From NCBI RefSeq assembly GCF_002252445.1, contig NZ_NNRJ01000015.1, positions 372,001 to 436,000 of the forward strand: a stretch of 64,000 bases of DNA, in the 5' to 3' direction. Below the pieces are notes generated by a model. The model worked only from the letters and a program-made list of their open reading frames with translations, was not told where the DNA came from and did not search any database. Below are positions 43,615 through 52,887 of this stretch, piece after piece. The stretch is from Brucella thiophenivorans (lineage in GTDB: Bacteria > Pseudomonadota > Alphaproteobacteria > Rhizobiales > Rhizobiaceae). Each line of letters starts with the position of its first letter. Within the stretch, counting starts at the first letter, position 1. Position numbers and translations under genes: made by a program.

Positions 43615-45163
43615 TCGTGGCAAAGCGGATGGCCTTCCAGCGCTCGGCTTCATAGTTGAGCGAGAAGCCATTTTGCGCGAGGAACACCGGATCATTGTCG
43701 AGATCATGCGCAATATCTGCACGATGGGAGGCGATGAAACGATCAAGCTCTGCGGGTTCGTCTGCCGTAATCCAGCGGCAAATCGAGAAGCGCGACATTT
43801 CAAAGCCTACGGGCAGCGAATATTCGATTTTGAGACGTTCGGTCAGAACGTCGATCTGCAGCGCGCCGACCACGCCGACAATCGCCGGAGAACCATCGTC
43901 TGGTACAAACAACTGCACCACACCTTCTTCCGCCATCTGTTGCAATGCTTCACGCAGCTTCTTGGCTTTCATCGCATCGTCAAGACGAACACGACGCAGG
44001 ATTTCGGGCGCAAAATTTGGTACACCACGGAACAGAATTTCTTCGCCCTCGGTCAGCGTATCGCCAATGCGGAGCGTTCCGTGGTTTGGAATGCCGACAA
44101 CATCACCTGCAAAAGCTTCATCGGCGATCTGGCGTGAACGCGCAAAAAAGAACTGCGGCGCAGACAGGCTCATAGGCTTTCCGGTGCGAACCAGCTTTGC
44201 CTTCATGCCTCGCGAAAGCTTACCCGAGCAGACGCGTAGGAAGGCTATACGGTCGCGGTGGTTCGGGTCCATATTAGCCTGAATCTTGAACACGAAGCCG
44301 GTCATTTTTTCTTCGGTCGCGCCGACCATGCGGGTATCGGCCTTCTGGTCGCGTGGCGATGGGCCAAAATCGCAGAAGGCTTCAATCAGGTCACGAACGC
44401 CGTAATTCTTAAGCGCAGAGCCGAAATAAACCGGCGTCATATGGCCTTCCTGAAAGGATGCGAGGTCGAATGGACGGCAAACACCCTGCGCCAATTCGAG
44501 ACTGTCGATCCACGCCTGACGCTCATTTTCCGGCAGCAGCTTGGCTGCTTCTTCCGGACCGCTGACTTTAGTTGGCTGCTCTTCGGCATCCTTCTGGCGC
44601 ACAGTGTTGTTGCGCAGATCATAGGTGCCAGCAAAGCTTTTTCCCGAACCAATCGGCCATGTGATGGGTGCTGTATCGAGTGCCAGCTTTTCCTCAATCT
44701 CGTCGAGGATTTCGAGCGGGTCGCGGGCTTCTCGGTCCATCTTGTTGATGAAAGTCACGATTGGAATATCGCGCATGCGGCAGACTTCGAAGAGTTTGAG
44801 CGTGCGTGGCTCGATACCTTTGGCGGCATCGATGACCATGACGGCGCTATCGACCGCAGTCAGCGTGCGATAGGTATCGTCCGCGAAGTCTTCGTGGCCC
44901 GGCGTGTCGAGCAGGTTGAAGATGCAATCTTTGTATTCAAACGTCATCACCGAAGTGACCACTGAGATGCCGCGATCGCGTTCGATATTCATCCAGTCAG
45001 AACGCGTCTGAATGCGATCTTTCTTGGCCTTCACTTCACCGGCAAGCTGGATAGCACCGCCGAAAAGCAGCAGCTTTTCGGTGAGCGTAGTTTTACCGGC
45101 ATCCGGGTGCGCGATAATCGCGAAGGTACGGCGCTTTGAAACAGGATGGTCTTGAGCGGACAT
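43583..45163 (-). CDS. prfC: Peptide chain release factor 3
   Basis: 526 residues. GTPase motifs are AIIAHPDAGKTTLTEKLL (G1), DRGISVV (G2), LLDTPGHEDFADDTY (G3) and FINKMDRE (G4); the elongation-factor-like domains follow, with a typical RF3 C-terminus. It recycles RF1/RF2 after termination. ATG 45163 (MSAQDHPVSKRR) is preferred to an upstream TTG. Confidence 0.96.
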   Translation of the reverse strand: MSAQDHPVSKRRTFAIIAHPDAGKTTLTEKLLLFGGAIQLAGEVKAKKDRIQTRSDWMNIERDRGISVVTSVMTFEYKDCIFNLLDTPGHEDFADDTYRTLTAVDSAVMVIDAAKGIEPRTLKLFEVCRMRDIPIVTFINKMDREARDPLEILDEIEEKLALDTAPITWPIGSGKSFAGTYDLRNNTVRQKDAEEQPTKVSGPEEAAKLLPENERQAWIDSLELAQGVCRPFDLASFQEGHMTPVYFGSALKNYGVRDLIEAFCDFGPSPRDQKADTRMVGATEEKMTGFVFKIQANMDPNHRDRIAFLRVCSGKLSRGMKAKLVRTGKPMSLSAPQFFFARSRQIADEAFAGDVVGIPNHGTLRIGDTLTEGEEILFRGVPNFAPEILRRVRLDDAMKAKKLREALQQMAEEGVVQLFVPDDGSPAIVGVVGALQIDVLTERLKIEYSLPVGFEMSRFSICRWITADEPAELDRFIASHRADIAHDLDNDPVFLAQNGFSLNYEAERWKAIRFATIKDYQVREKA

Positions 45164-45268
45164 ATAAAGAAACTCGTAATTGCGAAGTGATGGGCTGCGC
45201 AAAACACGCGCCGCGAAGATCTTGCGCTGCATCTAGCAGTCATTGGCTAAAAGGTCGAGTTGAAATGA

Positions 45269-45295
45269 AAAAGCGGCGTGATGCACGCCGCTTTT
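45269..45295 (-). terminator. Terminator after the HdeD-like gene
   Basis: AAAAGCGGCGTG pairs exactly with CACGCCGCTTTT over three bases; on the minus strand a T-run follows. It lies about 20 bases after the stop of the gene at 45316. Confidence 0.9.
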
Positions 45296-45315
45296 CAAGA
45301 TTTATAACTTAGATG

Positions 45316-45876
45316 TTAGCGCTTGATACCAAGGCCAAATGCGATAAACGCCCACCCCTGAAAGATCAGATCAATAGCAAGGAACAGGCCAAGAATGAAC
45401 AGGCTGTTGACCGGCCACTGGAATGCAATGACGAGACCGGCCAGTGCTGTGACAAGACCGGCAGCCACGATCCAGCCCCAACCGGCGGCTGGTCGGGATT
45501 TGAAGCCAAGCCAGATACGGAACAGCCCCGCGCCAAGAAGAGCTGCTGCAAGAAGGAAAGTCAGAACGCCTGCCGCCAAAATTGGATTGACGAAAGCAAC
45601 GATACCGGCTGCTGCATAAAGCAGACCGCTCAAAAGCCAGAAAAAGAAGCTGCCCCATGTTTTCACACCGAATGCGTGGATAATTTCAATCACCCCCGCA
45701 ACCAGCATCATGATGCCGACATAGTAGACCGAAACGACTGTCGCCAGAACAAGATTGCCAAAGGCGATGCCGCCAAGAATAATCAGTGCGACGCCAAGAG
45801 CGACGAACCAGCCCCATTTATGGGAGATTTCTGTTGGCAGGTTTGCCGGATTGAAATTACTTTGCGTTGTTGCCAT
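45316..45876 (-). CDS. HdeD family (DUF308) membrane protein
   Basis: 186 residues with six predicted membrane helices in three repeated pairs: GWFVALGVALIILGGIAFGNL, VSVYYVGIMMLVAGVIEIIHAF, SFFFWLLSGLLYAAAGIVAF and others, the pattern of HdeD/DUF308. E. coli HdeD is linked to acid resistance at high cell density; the role here is unknown. ATG 45876 has a GAGGGA ribosome site. Confidence 0.9.
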   Translation of the reverse strand: MATTQSNFNPANLPTEISHKWGWFVALGVALIILGGIAFGNLVLATVVSVYYVGIMMLVAGVIEIIHAFGVKTWGSFFFWLLSGLLYAAAGIVAFVNPILAAGVLTFLLAAALLGAGLFRIWLGFKSRPAAGWGWIVAAGLVTALAGLVIAFQWPVNSLFILGLFLAIDLIFQGWAFIAFGLGIKR

Positions 45877-46021
45877 GAGATGTCCCTCTGATTTCAAGTC
45901 CCGGAGCTAATATAAAGTAAATCGGTGTTTTGACCAGAGAGATGAAAAGAGATTGAGTTGATCGGCAGTTAGATTATATCTCTTGGCTGTTGCGTTGGTT
46001 TTTTTGGGGTAAGGTCGGTTC

Positions 46022-47482
46022 ATGTTTGATATTCTTTCGCACTATTGGCCGCATATCCTCGCAGCATTATCTATTATCCTGGGAGCAATCGCAGCCATCC
46101 ATGCAACCATGACCAAAGACGAGGTGCGCACAGCACTTGGCTGGGTCGGCGTGATTGTGCTTTCGCCAATCGTGGGAGCGGTGGTTTATGGTCTCGCTGG
46201 TGTTAACCGGATCAGACGCAACACGCTTAGTCATCAGCGCGAAAATCTCGGCAATATAGCGCTCTATCATCTGTCTCATTTCGACACGACCAATGATCGG
46301 GTGCGCGCAGCCTTTGGCCGACAGTTTGGCGCGATGAAAATCCTTGGCGACACTGTCAGCCTTTATGATTTTACCAGCGGCAACAATATCCAAATGCTGC
46401 AAACGGGCGACGAAGCCTATGATCAAATGCTGGAAGCCATTGGCAAGGCCGAGCGCAGCATCATGCTCGAAACTTATATTTTTGATCGTGACGCGATTGG
46501 CCAGCAATTTGCCGATGCTTTGGAAAATGCGATCAAACGTGGCGTTGAAGTCCGTGTGCTGGTCGATGCTGTGGGCGCGCGTTATTCTATTCCAAGCATT
46601 GTCGGTCTGCTCAAGGAAAAAGGTATTGCTGTCGATGTGTTCAACGGCAATATCATCATGGGACTGCGGCTGCCTTATGCAAACCTGCGCACCCACCGAA
46701 AAATCCTGATCATCGACGGCAAGCTTGCCTTTACCGGCGGAATGAATATCCGCGGCGCTTTTGTAAAAGCAATTGCTGGCGATGCGGTTGCATTCGACAC
46801 GCATTTTCGCGTCGAAGGTCCGGCAATTGCCGATCTGTTTCATGTGGCATCCGAGGACTGGCGCTTTGCAACGGGCGAGTTGCTGACGGGTGACGCGTGG
46901 AGCATTGCGGCACCCAAAGACCCGCCCGGAACGGGCAAGTTGATCCGCGTTGTGGGTTCGGGACCGGACAAGAATATCGAAACCAATCATCGCATGATGA
47001 TGGGCGCGTTTTCGGTGGCGCAGGAGCATATCTTGATCATGTCGCCTTATCTTTTGCCGGATCGCGAATTGATCAGTGCGCTGGTCACAGCCGCACGACG
47101 CGGCGTATCAGTCGATGTGGTTGTACCGGGCGTCAATAATCTCAAGCTGGTGGATCGCGCCATGCGTGCGCAGTTCGATCAGTTGTTAAAAGGCGGTTGC
47201 CGCATCTGGCGCGCAGGCGGGGCTTTCAATCACTCCAAGCTAATGACCATCGATGGTGCATGGTCCTATGTCGGTTCATCCAATCTTGATGCGCGTTCGC
47301 TTCGGCTGAACTTCGAAATCGACATGGAAATTCTTGATCGGGACGTCGCACTTCAGGTCGAGGAACGCATCGGCAAGGTGATTGAAACCAGCCGTGAAGT
47401 GAACCTCACTCGTCTTAAAAACCGCCCATTCTACGAGCGGCTGATTGATCGGATTATCTGGCTGGGCTCTCCGTACCTTTAG
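46022..47482 (+). CDS. cls: Cardiolipin synthase (phospholipase D family)
   Basis: 486 residues. Two N-terminal membrane helices (residues about 7-26 and 35-57) anchor it, and two HKD motifs follow: THRKILIIDGKLAFTGGMNI near residue 225 and NHSKLMTIDGAWSYVGSSNL near 405. It joins two phosphatidylglycerol molecules to give cardiolipin. A palindromic repeat starts on its stop codon. Confidence 0.95.
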   Translation: MFDILSHYWPHILAALSIILGAIAAIHATMTKDEVRTALGWVGVIVLSPIVGAVVYGLAGVNRIRRNTLSHQRENLGNIALYHLSHFDTTNDRVRAAFGRQFGAMKILGDTVSLYDFTSGNNIQMLQTGDEAYDQMLEAIGKAERSIMLETYIFDRDAIGQQFADALENAIKRGVEVRVLVDAVGARYSIPSIVGLLKEKGIAVDVFNGNIIMGLRLPYANLRTHRKILIIDGKLAFTGGMNIRGAFVKAIAGDAVAFDTHFRVEGPAIADLFHVASEDWRFATGELLTGDAWSIAAPKDPPGTGKLIRVVGSGPDKNIETNHRMMMGAFSVAQEHILIMSPYLLPDRELISALVTAARRGVSVDVVVPGVNNLKLVDRAMRAQFDQLLKGGCRIWRAGGAFNHSKLMTIDGAWSYVGSSNLDARSLRLNFEIDMEILDRDVALQVEERIGKVIETSREVNLTRLKNRPFYERLIDRIIWLGSPYL

Positions 47483-47520
47483 AGCATTTCTGGATTAGAT
47501 TGAATCCTTGGAAATGCTCT
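47481..47520. repeat. AGAGCATTTC palindrome at the cls stop
   Basis: AGAGCATTTC and GAAATGCTCT are exact complements, with an inner GGATT/AATCC pair. It begins inside the cls stop codon and is followed by another palindrome at 47537-47582. Confidence 0.8.
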
Positions 47521-47536
47521 ATCTATTGGTTTTCAC

Positions 47537-47582
47537 GCGCATCCTTTTCCGAAAACCGTTTCACACCTTTCGGGATGCGCTC
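47537..47582. repeat. GCGCATCC-family palindrome, copy 3
   Basis: GCGCATCCTTTTCCGAAAACC and its near-complement ending TTTCGGGATGCGC. It is the same family as 11947-11989 and 58324-58365, in the opposite orientation to the latter. It lies between the converging ends of cls and the nuclease-family gene. Confidence 0.8.
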
Positions 47583-48490
47583 TAGCCAACTGAACTTGAG
47601 TTGCTGGTCAGCAGCGACGGATTAACTTGTTCCAGAAGCTGTGCGGCAGTTTTGAGATCAAGATGCGCCTTGATCGGCAGATGATCGGACGCCATGCGTG
47701 CAAGCGGCGTGTTGTGCACCTCCACAGCCGTCACCAGATTATGCGGTGTGCCAAGCACCCGATCCAGTGCAAAGACCGGAAAGCGGGACGGAAAGCTCGG
47801 TACGGCGGTCGCAACATGATCGAACATCGGCATGAGCGACGCGAGCGACGAGCGCTTGCCAATACGCCATTCATTAAGATCGCCAATCAAAAGCGTTGGC
47901 AACGTGTCGGCTTCCTGCAAGGCGGACAGAATGCTTTCGGCCTGTTGTTCGCGGGAACGCTTCAAAAGCCCAAAATGAGCTGCGATCACCCGCAACGGGC
48001 CAGATGCAAATTGCAGATCGGCAACGAGTGCACCGCGTGGCTCTACCCCCGGCAATGAAAGTTGGCGGACATTGCGTACTACGCCTTCGCGAAACAGCAG
48101 CACATTGCCGTGCCAGCCATGGCCTTTGGGCATGGTTGCGGTGATCGGCACCGGCACGAGGCCGTGGCGCTTTTCGAGCAGGCCAAGATCAAGCAGACCG
48201 GAACGCTCACCAAAACGCTTGTCTGCTTCCTGCAATGCAATCACATCGGCATCGATTTCACTGATCACATCGGCGGTACGCTGCGGATCAAAAACCTTAT
48301 CGACGCCAATGCATTTATGCACATTATAGGACGCGATGGTGATGTCACCTTCAGCGATATTGGCATGAAGCGGTCGGTAGCCGGGCCGGTTACGAATCGC
48401 GGTCAGTATTTTCTTGGAGATGCGACCTGGGCTTTTTTTCTTCTGCACCCTTTTCCTGCCTCGTTGGTTGCCGGTGTTCGATGAATGCAT
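47582..48490 (-). CDS. Endonuclease/exonuclease/phosphatase family protein
   Basis: 302 residues. EEP-fold active-site motifs are visible: ASYNVHKCIGVD near residue 53, VIALQEADKRF, LLIGDLNEWR with Asp and Asn, and MASDHLPIKAHL near the C-terminus. Members include nucleases, phosphatases and phospholipases; the substrate cannot be decided here. The N-terminus is very basic (RGRKRVQKKKSPGRISKK), without a clear signal peptide. It converges on cls, a frequent partner in alphaproteobacteria. Confidence 0.88.
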   Translation of the reverse strand: MHSSNTGNQRGRKRVQKKKSPGRISKKILTAIRNRPGYRPLHANIAEGDITIASYNVHKCIGVDKVFDPQRTADVISEIDADVIALQEADKRFGERSGLLDLGLLEKRHGLVPVPITATMPKGHGWHGNVLLFREGVVRNVRQLSLPGVEPRGALVADLQFASGPLRVIAAHFGLLKRSREQQAESILSALQEADTLPTLLIGDLNEWRIGKRSSLASLMPMFDHVATAVPSFPSRFPVFALDRVLGTPHNLVTAVEVHNTPLARMASDHLPIKAHLDLKTAAQLLEQVNPSLLTSNSSSVG

Positions 48491-48529
48491 ATAAATAGGG
48501 CATTTTGCAGTTTGAACAGTGTTTACGCT

Positions 48530-49933
48530 CTATCTTGTTATGAAACGGATGATGCGATCTGTCAGGCCGGTGTATGGCGGTTTAATCAGGTCAGTTGATG
48601 CTGGCCTATATTTAGTTAGAATCGGAATGGCTTTTGAGAATGTCAGAAAGCCATCATGGCCGTGATAATGTCCCATGCCGCTATGCCCGACACCGCCAAA
48701 AGGCAGATCACCACAGGCGAAATGATAAAGCGTGTCATTGATGCAGACGCCGCCGGCAACCACATGAGCGAGTATGGTTTCGATTTCAGCCGTGTTGTCG
48801 CTGAAACAATAAAGCGCCAGCGGACGCTCATGTTTCAACACAATTTCAATGGCTTCATCCGTTGAGCGATAACTTATGATTGGTAGCAGTGGGCCGAAAA
48901 TTTCCTCATTCATAATTGCGCTGTCTGGCGTTGGCTCAAGAATGACTGCGAGTGCCATTAATCGTGCATGGCTTTGTGGGGGCGATGCCTCCATGAGGGG
49001 AATCACGGCTTCACTTTTATCTTTGGCATTATCAAGCAGCCCTGAAAGACGCGCATATTGCATGTCATTGATAATCGTTGTTCGGTCATTAGCGGCGGAA
49101 TTCCCCGAATAGCGCTTTCGCGTTTCTTCACGCAACAACCCCACAAATTCATCGCGCCTGCTTTGATGGATCAGTACATAATCGGGTGCTATGCAGGTTT
49201 GGCCTGCATTGAAATATTTACCTGTGGCAATGGATGCGGCTGCGCGCTTGAGATTTGCGCTTTCACCAATGATGGCTGGCGATTTTCCACCAAGCTCTAA
49301 TGTTACCGGCGTGAGATTTTCTGCCGCGGCCTTCATGATCTTGCGGCCAACGGCGGTTGATCCGGTGAAAAACAGACGATCGAAGGGCAGCGTTGAAAAT
49401 GCTGCCGAAAGGCTGGCATCGCCAAGAATGACGGTGGCCCGATCATCCGGAAACACATCGGCAATCAGCTTGCGGAGGAACTCGGAAGTTTGCGGCGTGT
49501 GCTCGGAGGGCTTGAGAATGACGTGATTTCCGGCAGCAATGGCTGCCACAAGCGGAGCAAGTGCGAGATTGACCGGATAATTCCACGGCGAAATAATACC
49601 CACCACGCCAAGCGGCACAAAGCGAAGTTCTGCTTTGGCAGGCCAGAGCTTCCAGCCCGCCTTGCGGCGCTGCGGTTTCATCCAGCGCTTGAGATGATGC
49701 AGCGTGTCGTCAATCTCGGAGAAAACAACGCTTGCTTCACCCAGCAACGTTTCATGGATAGAGCGGTTGCCGAAATCTGCATTGATGGCCTGTGCCATTT
49801 CATCAAGCCGCTCGTGGAGAAGCTTGCGCAACAAACGCAGATCATCGACGCGCTGTTCATAGGCAGGTCGATGGTCGATCCAGCTTTGTCGCACGCGCTG
49901 AAAGGTGGTGTGTAGCTGAGGATCAGCGCTCAT
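48530..49933 (-). CDS. Coniferyl-aldehyde-dehydrogenase-like aldehyde dehydrogenase
   Basis: 467 residues of the aldehyde dehydrogenase superfamily. It has PWNYPVNLALAPLVAAIAAGN (cofactor site), VTLELGGKSPAII with the general-base Glu and YFNAGQTCIAPDYVLI with the catalytic Cys. The class, with HFACGDLPFGGVGHSGMG, is that of coniferyl aldehyde dehydrogenase (CalB). It oxidises an aldehyde to an acid, substrate uncertain. ATG 49933 (MSADPQ) lies inside the end of the yhhN-like gene, so the two are coupled. Confidence 0.9.
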   Translation of the reverse strand: MSADPQLHTTFQRVRQSWIDHRPAYEQRVDDLRLLRKLLHERLDEMAQAINADFGNRSIHETLLGEASVVFSEIDDTLHHLKRWMKPQRRKAGWKLWPAKAELRFVPLGVVGIISPWNYPVNLALAPLVAAIAAGNHVILKPSEHTPQTSEFLRKLIADVFPDDRATVILGDASLSAAFSTLPFDRLFFTGSTAVGRKIMKAAAENLTPVTLELGGKSPAIIGESANLKRAAASIATGKYFNAGQTCIAPDYVLIHQSRRDEFVGLLREETRKRYSGNSAANDRTTIINDMQYARLSGLLDNAKDKSEAVIPLMEASPPQSHARLMALAVILEPTPDSAIMNEEIFGPLLPIISYRSTDEAIEIVLKHERPLALYCFSDNTAEIETILAHVVAGGVCINDTLYHFACGDLPFGGVGHSGMGHYHGHDGFLTFSKAIPILTKYRPASTDLIKPPYTGLTDRIIRFITR

Positions 49934-50642
49934 AGGCAAAGTTCTCTGTTGAGCGGGCAAAAAGGAATTGCGCGGCATAATAAGTGCCAAGAACCCAAAG
50001 TCCGGCAAGCGGAATGGGCGTGTGAAAACGATTAAAGGCAAGCAATGTGTCGCTCACCATAAAGAACAGCCCACCAGCCGCAGCAAGCCAAGCACTATAA
50101 TGCCGAATGGTTTCGGGCGCGATTGAAATTGCACGACTGAAAGCCTGCGCTGCCATAATGCCAATTGCGCTCGCATAAATCACAACCGGAATTTTCATCG
50201 CATTTGGCACGCTTGACCACAGGCCGGCAATGATAGCAATTGCGAGGACGGCAAACACCACGAAAACAATTTTGTTTTCTGCAAAGTGCGTCTTGCTGCA
50301 CAGCGCATAAGTATAAATGCAATGGGTGATAAGAAAGCAGATCAACCCGGCAAGAAAATAATCGCCGGGAAGCATAAGAAAAAAATCACCAGCTGCGGCA
50401 ACTGCCAGACCAATGGCAATCGCAAAGCCATAGGTCTTTGAGATCAGGCGAGGGGCATTGAGGATTGCGCAAAGCAGAAGCAATGTGGCTGCAGGCTTGG
50501 TGAGATAATGCAGATAGCGCCAGAAGCTACTATCGCCATTCTGGCTCAACAAGCTGCTTAAAACAGCACAGATCGCACATATCAGAAAAAGCCGGTAAAA
50601 CACGCCTTGTCGTCCAAAATCCATGAGACTTTTGTGGCGCAT
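49923..50642 (-). CDS. YhhN family membrane protein (lysoplasmalogenase-like)
   Basis: 239 residues with about eight hydrophobic segments and the family pattern KPAATLLLLCAIL, AAAGDFFLMLPGDYFLAGLICFLITHCIYTYAL and AAGGLFFMVSDTLLAFNRF, the last two with conserved Asp residues. Animal relatives cleave the vinyl-ether bond of lysoplasmalogens; bacterial activity is uncertain. A GGGGGAGAGAG leader precedes the ATG. First gene of the pair with the aldehyde dehydrogenase. Confidence 0.9.
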   Translation of the reverse strand: MRHKSLMDFGRQGVFYRLFLICAICAVLSSLLSQNGDSSFWRYLHYLTKPAATLLLLCAILNAPRLISKTYGFAIAIGLAVAAAGDFFLMLPGDYFLAGLICFLITHCIYTYALCSKTHFAENKIVFVVFAVLAIAIIAGLWSSVPNAMKIPVVIYASAIGIMAAQAFSRAISIAPETIRHYSAWLAAAGGLFFMVSDTLLAFNRFHTPIPLAGLWVLGTYYAAQFLFARSTENFAYER

Positions 50643-50680
50643 TCTCTCTCCCCCTTTTGCGTCATCCCAGGCTAATTTGA

Positions 50681-50863
50681 CTATTGTTCTATATGCCTTT
50701 GCTCGTCTGCCTTCTCGGTTTTCCGACGGCGTTTGCGACCGATCCGTTCTGCGCGCGTCGATAGCTCTGCATTGCCTTCCAGATCAGATTGCATAATGAG
50801 CTCATGTTGTTTCAGCCAACGGATCATTGCGCCGAATTCAAGATCATAGGCGGGCTGGTTCAT
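50681..50863 (-). CDS. Small hypothetical protein (60 aa)
   Basis: 60 residues starting MNQPAYDLEFGAMIRWLKQH. The N-terminal half resembles an amphipathic helix with aromatic residues and the C-terminal half is strongly basic (RAERIGRKRRRKTEK). It could bind nucleic acid. No family recognised. It lies 38 bases before the yhhN-like gene on the same strand and may belong to its transcript. Confidence 0.5.
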   Translation of the reverse strand: MNQPAYDLEFGAMIRWLKQHELIMQSDLEGNAELSTRAERIGRKRRRKTEKADEQRHIEQ

Positions 50864-50984
50864 TGGAGCTGTTCCTCAAATCAGGTTTTGCAGGCGAAGG
50901 ATGCGCGGAGTTGATGCGTGTGGCAAGGCCCAAAGCTTTGCGGGGCGCTTAAGGATGATTGGTTAACTTCTTATTAACCATTCG

Positions 50985-51075
50985 CTATCACTATAGCACC
51001 ATAACTGTTGCGGTGACTGCGGATGTACCAGCACTGTCAACAGCGCGAAAAGGCCGGGAAATCCCGGCCTTTTTC
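50985..51075 (+). ncRNA. Possible small RNA ending in a strong terminator
   Basis: A rightward rho-independent terminator (51049-51074) has no protein gene in front of it on that strand. About 70 bases earlier lies AT-rich, promoter-like sequence (TTAACTTCTTATTAACC and CTATAGCA near 50960-50998). A short transcript of 80-100 bases is possible. It may instead be a stray element. No family match claimed. Confidence 0.3.
51049..51074 (+). terminator. Orphan rho-independent terminator
   Basis: AAAGGCCGGGA pairs exactly with TCCCGGCCTTT over two bases and is followed by TTC and ATTTT on the plus strand. No rightward gene precedes it. Confidence 0.85.
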
Positions 51076-51104
51076 ATTTTCCGCTGGATAAATTTTCGGC
51101 AACA

Positions 51105-51130
51105 AAAAAGCCCGCTTTCACGGGCTTTTT
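51105..51130 (-). terminator. tRNA-Leu terminator
   Basis: AAAAAGCCCG pairs exactly with CGGGCTTTTT over six bases. It lies 43 bases beyond tRNA-Leu in the minus-strand direction, and TTTTTTG follows. Confidence 0.9.
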
Positions 51131-51172
51131 GGGGTGCTTCTGGACCTTGGTAGTGGTCTGAAGACTTGGAAA

Positions 51173-51259
51173 TGGTGCCCAGAAGAGGACTCGAACCTCC
51201 ACGCCCTTGCGAGCGCCAGCACCTGAAGCTGGTGCGTCTACCAATTCCGCCATCTGGGC
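51173..51259 (-). tRNA. tRNA-Leu (CAG)
   Basis: A minus-strand class II tRNA: acceptor GCCCAGA/TCTGGGC, D-arm GGCGGAATTGGTAGACGC, anticodon CAG within CTTCAGG flanked by CCAG/CTGG, a variable arm, T-arm GGAGGTTCGAGTCCTCT, discriminator A and encoded CCA. Confidence 0.97.
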
Positions 51260-51269
51260 GACGAGGATC

Positions 51270-51298
51270 GATCTAAGGGGTGGGCCCGCCTCTGTCAA
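51270..51298 (-). promoter_or_regulatory. tRNA-Leu promoter
   Basis: On the minus strand TTGACA (51298-51293) and TAGATC (51275-51270) are separated by 17 bases. The match is strong and lies just upstream of the mature tRNA. Confidence 0.75.
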
Positions 51299-51412
51299 TC
51301 ATGATTTCGCACTTCAATCAGCTTTTTTTCACATCGCTGTAATTCACGCTGAAAAAGACCATAAAATGAAGATCGGGCGTGGGGCATTCAAGCCGCCGCG
51401 CCCGAAAAATTA

Positions 51413-52033
51413 TTATGCAGAAAGCACTTCCTTGGAAGCGACAGTCGAATCGGCATTAAGCTTGTAGATAATTGGAACGCCGGTGTTGAGTTCCTGCTTA
51501 AGAATCTCTTCCGGTGTCAGGCCATCAAGCGCCATGATCAGTGCGCGCAGTGAATTGCCGTGCGCTGCAACGAGAACAGTTTCGCCACGCAGAACATGTG
51601 GCTGGATGGTGTGAAGATAATAAGGCCAGACGCGTGCGCCGGTGTCCTTCAGGCTTTCGCCTCCTGGAGGAGGGACGTCGTATGAACGGCGCCAGATATG
51701 AACCTGTTCTTCCCCCCATTTGGCGCGCGCATCGTCTTTGTTGAGACCGGAAAGATCACCATAATCGCGTTCATTGAGTGCCTGATCGCGGATGGTTTCA
51801 AGGTCTGACTGGCCGAGTTCATCCAGAATATGCTGACACGTCACCTGCGCGCGCGACAGCACTGAAGTGTAGGCGAGGTCAAACTTAAGACCGGCAGCCT
51901 TCAAACGCTGGCCAGCCGCTTTGGCTTCAGCATGGCCCTGCTCGGTCAAGCCCGGATCGCGCCAGCCGGTGAAGAGGTTCTTAAGGTTCCATTCGCTTTG
52001 GCCATGGCGGACCAGGACGAGGGTACGAGACAT
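51413..52033 (-). CDS. gpmA: 2,3-bisphosphoglycerate-dependent phosphoglycerate mutase
   Basis: 206 residues. [27 protein letters not shown] gives the phosphohistidine motif RHG and the substrate loop, [13 protein letters not shown] the conserved Glu, and [12 protein letters not shown] the second active-site His. It interconverts 3- and 2-phosphoglycerate. ATG 52033 ([11 protein letters not shown]) is the family start. It follows dapB by 29 bases. Confidence 0.96.
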   Translation of the reverse strand: MSRTLVLVRHGQSEWNLKNLFTGWRDPGLTEQGHAEAKAAGQRLKAAGLKFDLAYTSVLSRAQVTCQHILDELGQSDLETIRDQALNERDYGDLSGLNKDDARAKWGEEQVHIWRRSYDVPPPGGESLKDTGARVWPYYLHTIQPHVLRGETVLVAAHGNSLRALIMALDGLTPEEILKQELNTGVPIIYKLNADSTVASKEVLSA

Positions 52034-52062
52034 CGCAGCACTCCGTTGAGATAAAAGATCAG

Positions 52063-52887
52063 TTAGTCGTTGAGCCCAAGAACATCGAGCATGGAATAAA
52101 GGCCGGGCTTTTTGCCGTGCGCCCAAAGCGCCGCCTTCACGGCTCCACGCGCAAAAATAGTGCGGTCTTGCGCATGATGGGAAAGGGTAATGCGTTCGCC
52201 TTCACCTGCGAGGATTACCGAGTGATCACCGATGACTGATCCTCCGCGCAAAGTTGCAAAGCCGATTGTGCCTTCTTCACGCGGACCAGTATGACCATCA
52301 CGTACACGCACGCTTTTCTCAGCAAGATTGATCGAACGTCCCTCGGCTGCGGCTTCGCCCAAAAGAAGCGCTGTTCCTGACGGAGCATCGACCTTATGCT
52401 TGTGGTGCATTTCGAGCACTTCGATGTCGAAATCTTCGGGGCCGAGCGCCTGTGCGGCTTTCTTGATAAGGCCCGACAGCAAGTTAACGCCGAGGCTCAT
52501 ATTCCCGGATTTGACGATTGTTGCATGGCGTGCTGCGGCGCTCAGCTTTTCTTCCTCTTCGAAAGAAAGACCTGTGGTGCCGATGATATGAACGATACGT
52601 GCCTGTGCCGCGAGAGCCGCATAATTGAGTGTTGCCGACGGGGTGGTGAAATCGAGAACGCCATGCGCTTTTGCAAAAAGCGGCAACGGATCATCACTCA
52701 TAGCCACACCGAGATTACCAACACCCGCAACTTCGCCGGCATCCTTGCCGAGAAATGGCGAACCCGCACGCACAATTGCGCCCGTCAAATGTGCCCCTTC
52801 AATTGCGTGAATGGCACGGATAAGAGTCTGCCCCATGCGACCGCTTGCGCCCACAACAACAAGGTTCATTTCAGAAGTCTCAGTCAT
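52063..52887 (-). CDS. dapB: 4-hydroxy-tetrahydrodipicolinate reductase
   Basis: 274 residues (268 if the ATG at 52869 is used). [17 protein letters not shown] is the cofactor site, [15 protein letters not shown] the DapB signature with catalytic His and Lys, and [16 protein letters not shown] the C-terminal core. It works in lysine and diaminopimelate synthesis. ATG 52887 overlaps the exporter gene's stop and has GGAG upstream; the Brucella enzyme, from memory, begins at the equivalent of 52869. Confidence 0.95.
   Translation of the reverse strand: MTETSEMNLVVVGASGRMGQTLIRAIHAIEGAHLTGAIVRAGSPFLGKDAGEVAGVGNLGVAMSDDPLPLFAKAHGVLDFTTPSATLNYAALAAQARIVHIIGTTGLSFEEEEKLSAAARHATIVKSGNMSLGVNLLSGLIKKAAQALGPEDFDIEVLEMHHKHKVDAPSGTALLLGEAAAEGRSINLAEKSVRVRDGHTGPREEGTIGFATLRGGSVIGDHSVILAGEGERITLSHHAQDRTIFARGAVKAALWAHGKKPGLYSMLDVLGLND

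Noticed and set aside
46067-47029. Leftward open frame of 320 codons inside cls
   Set aside because: Antisense to both HKD domains of a certain gene; no ribosome site or family signal.
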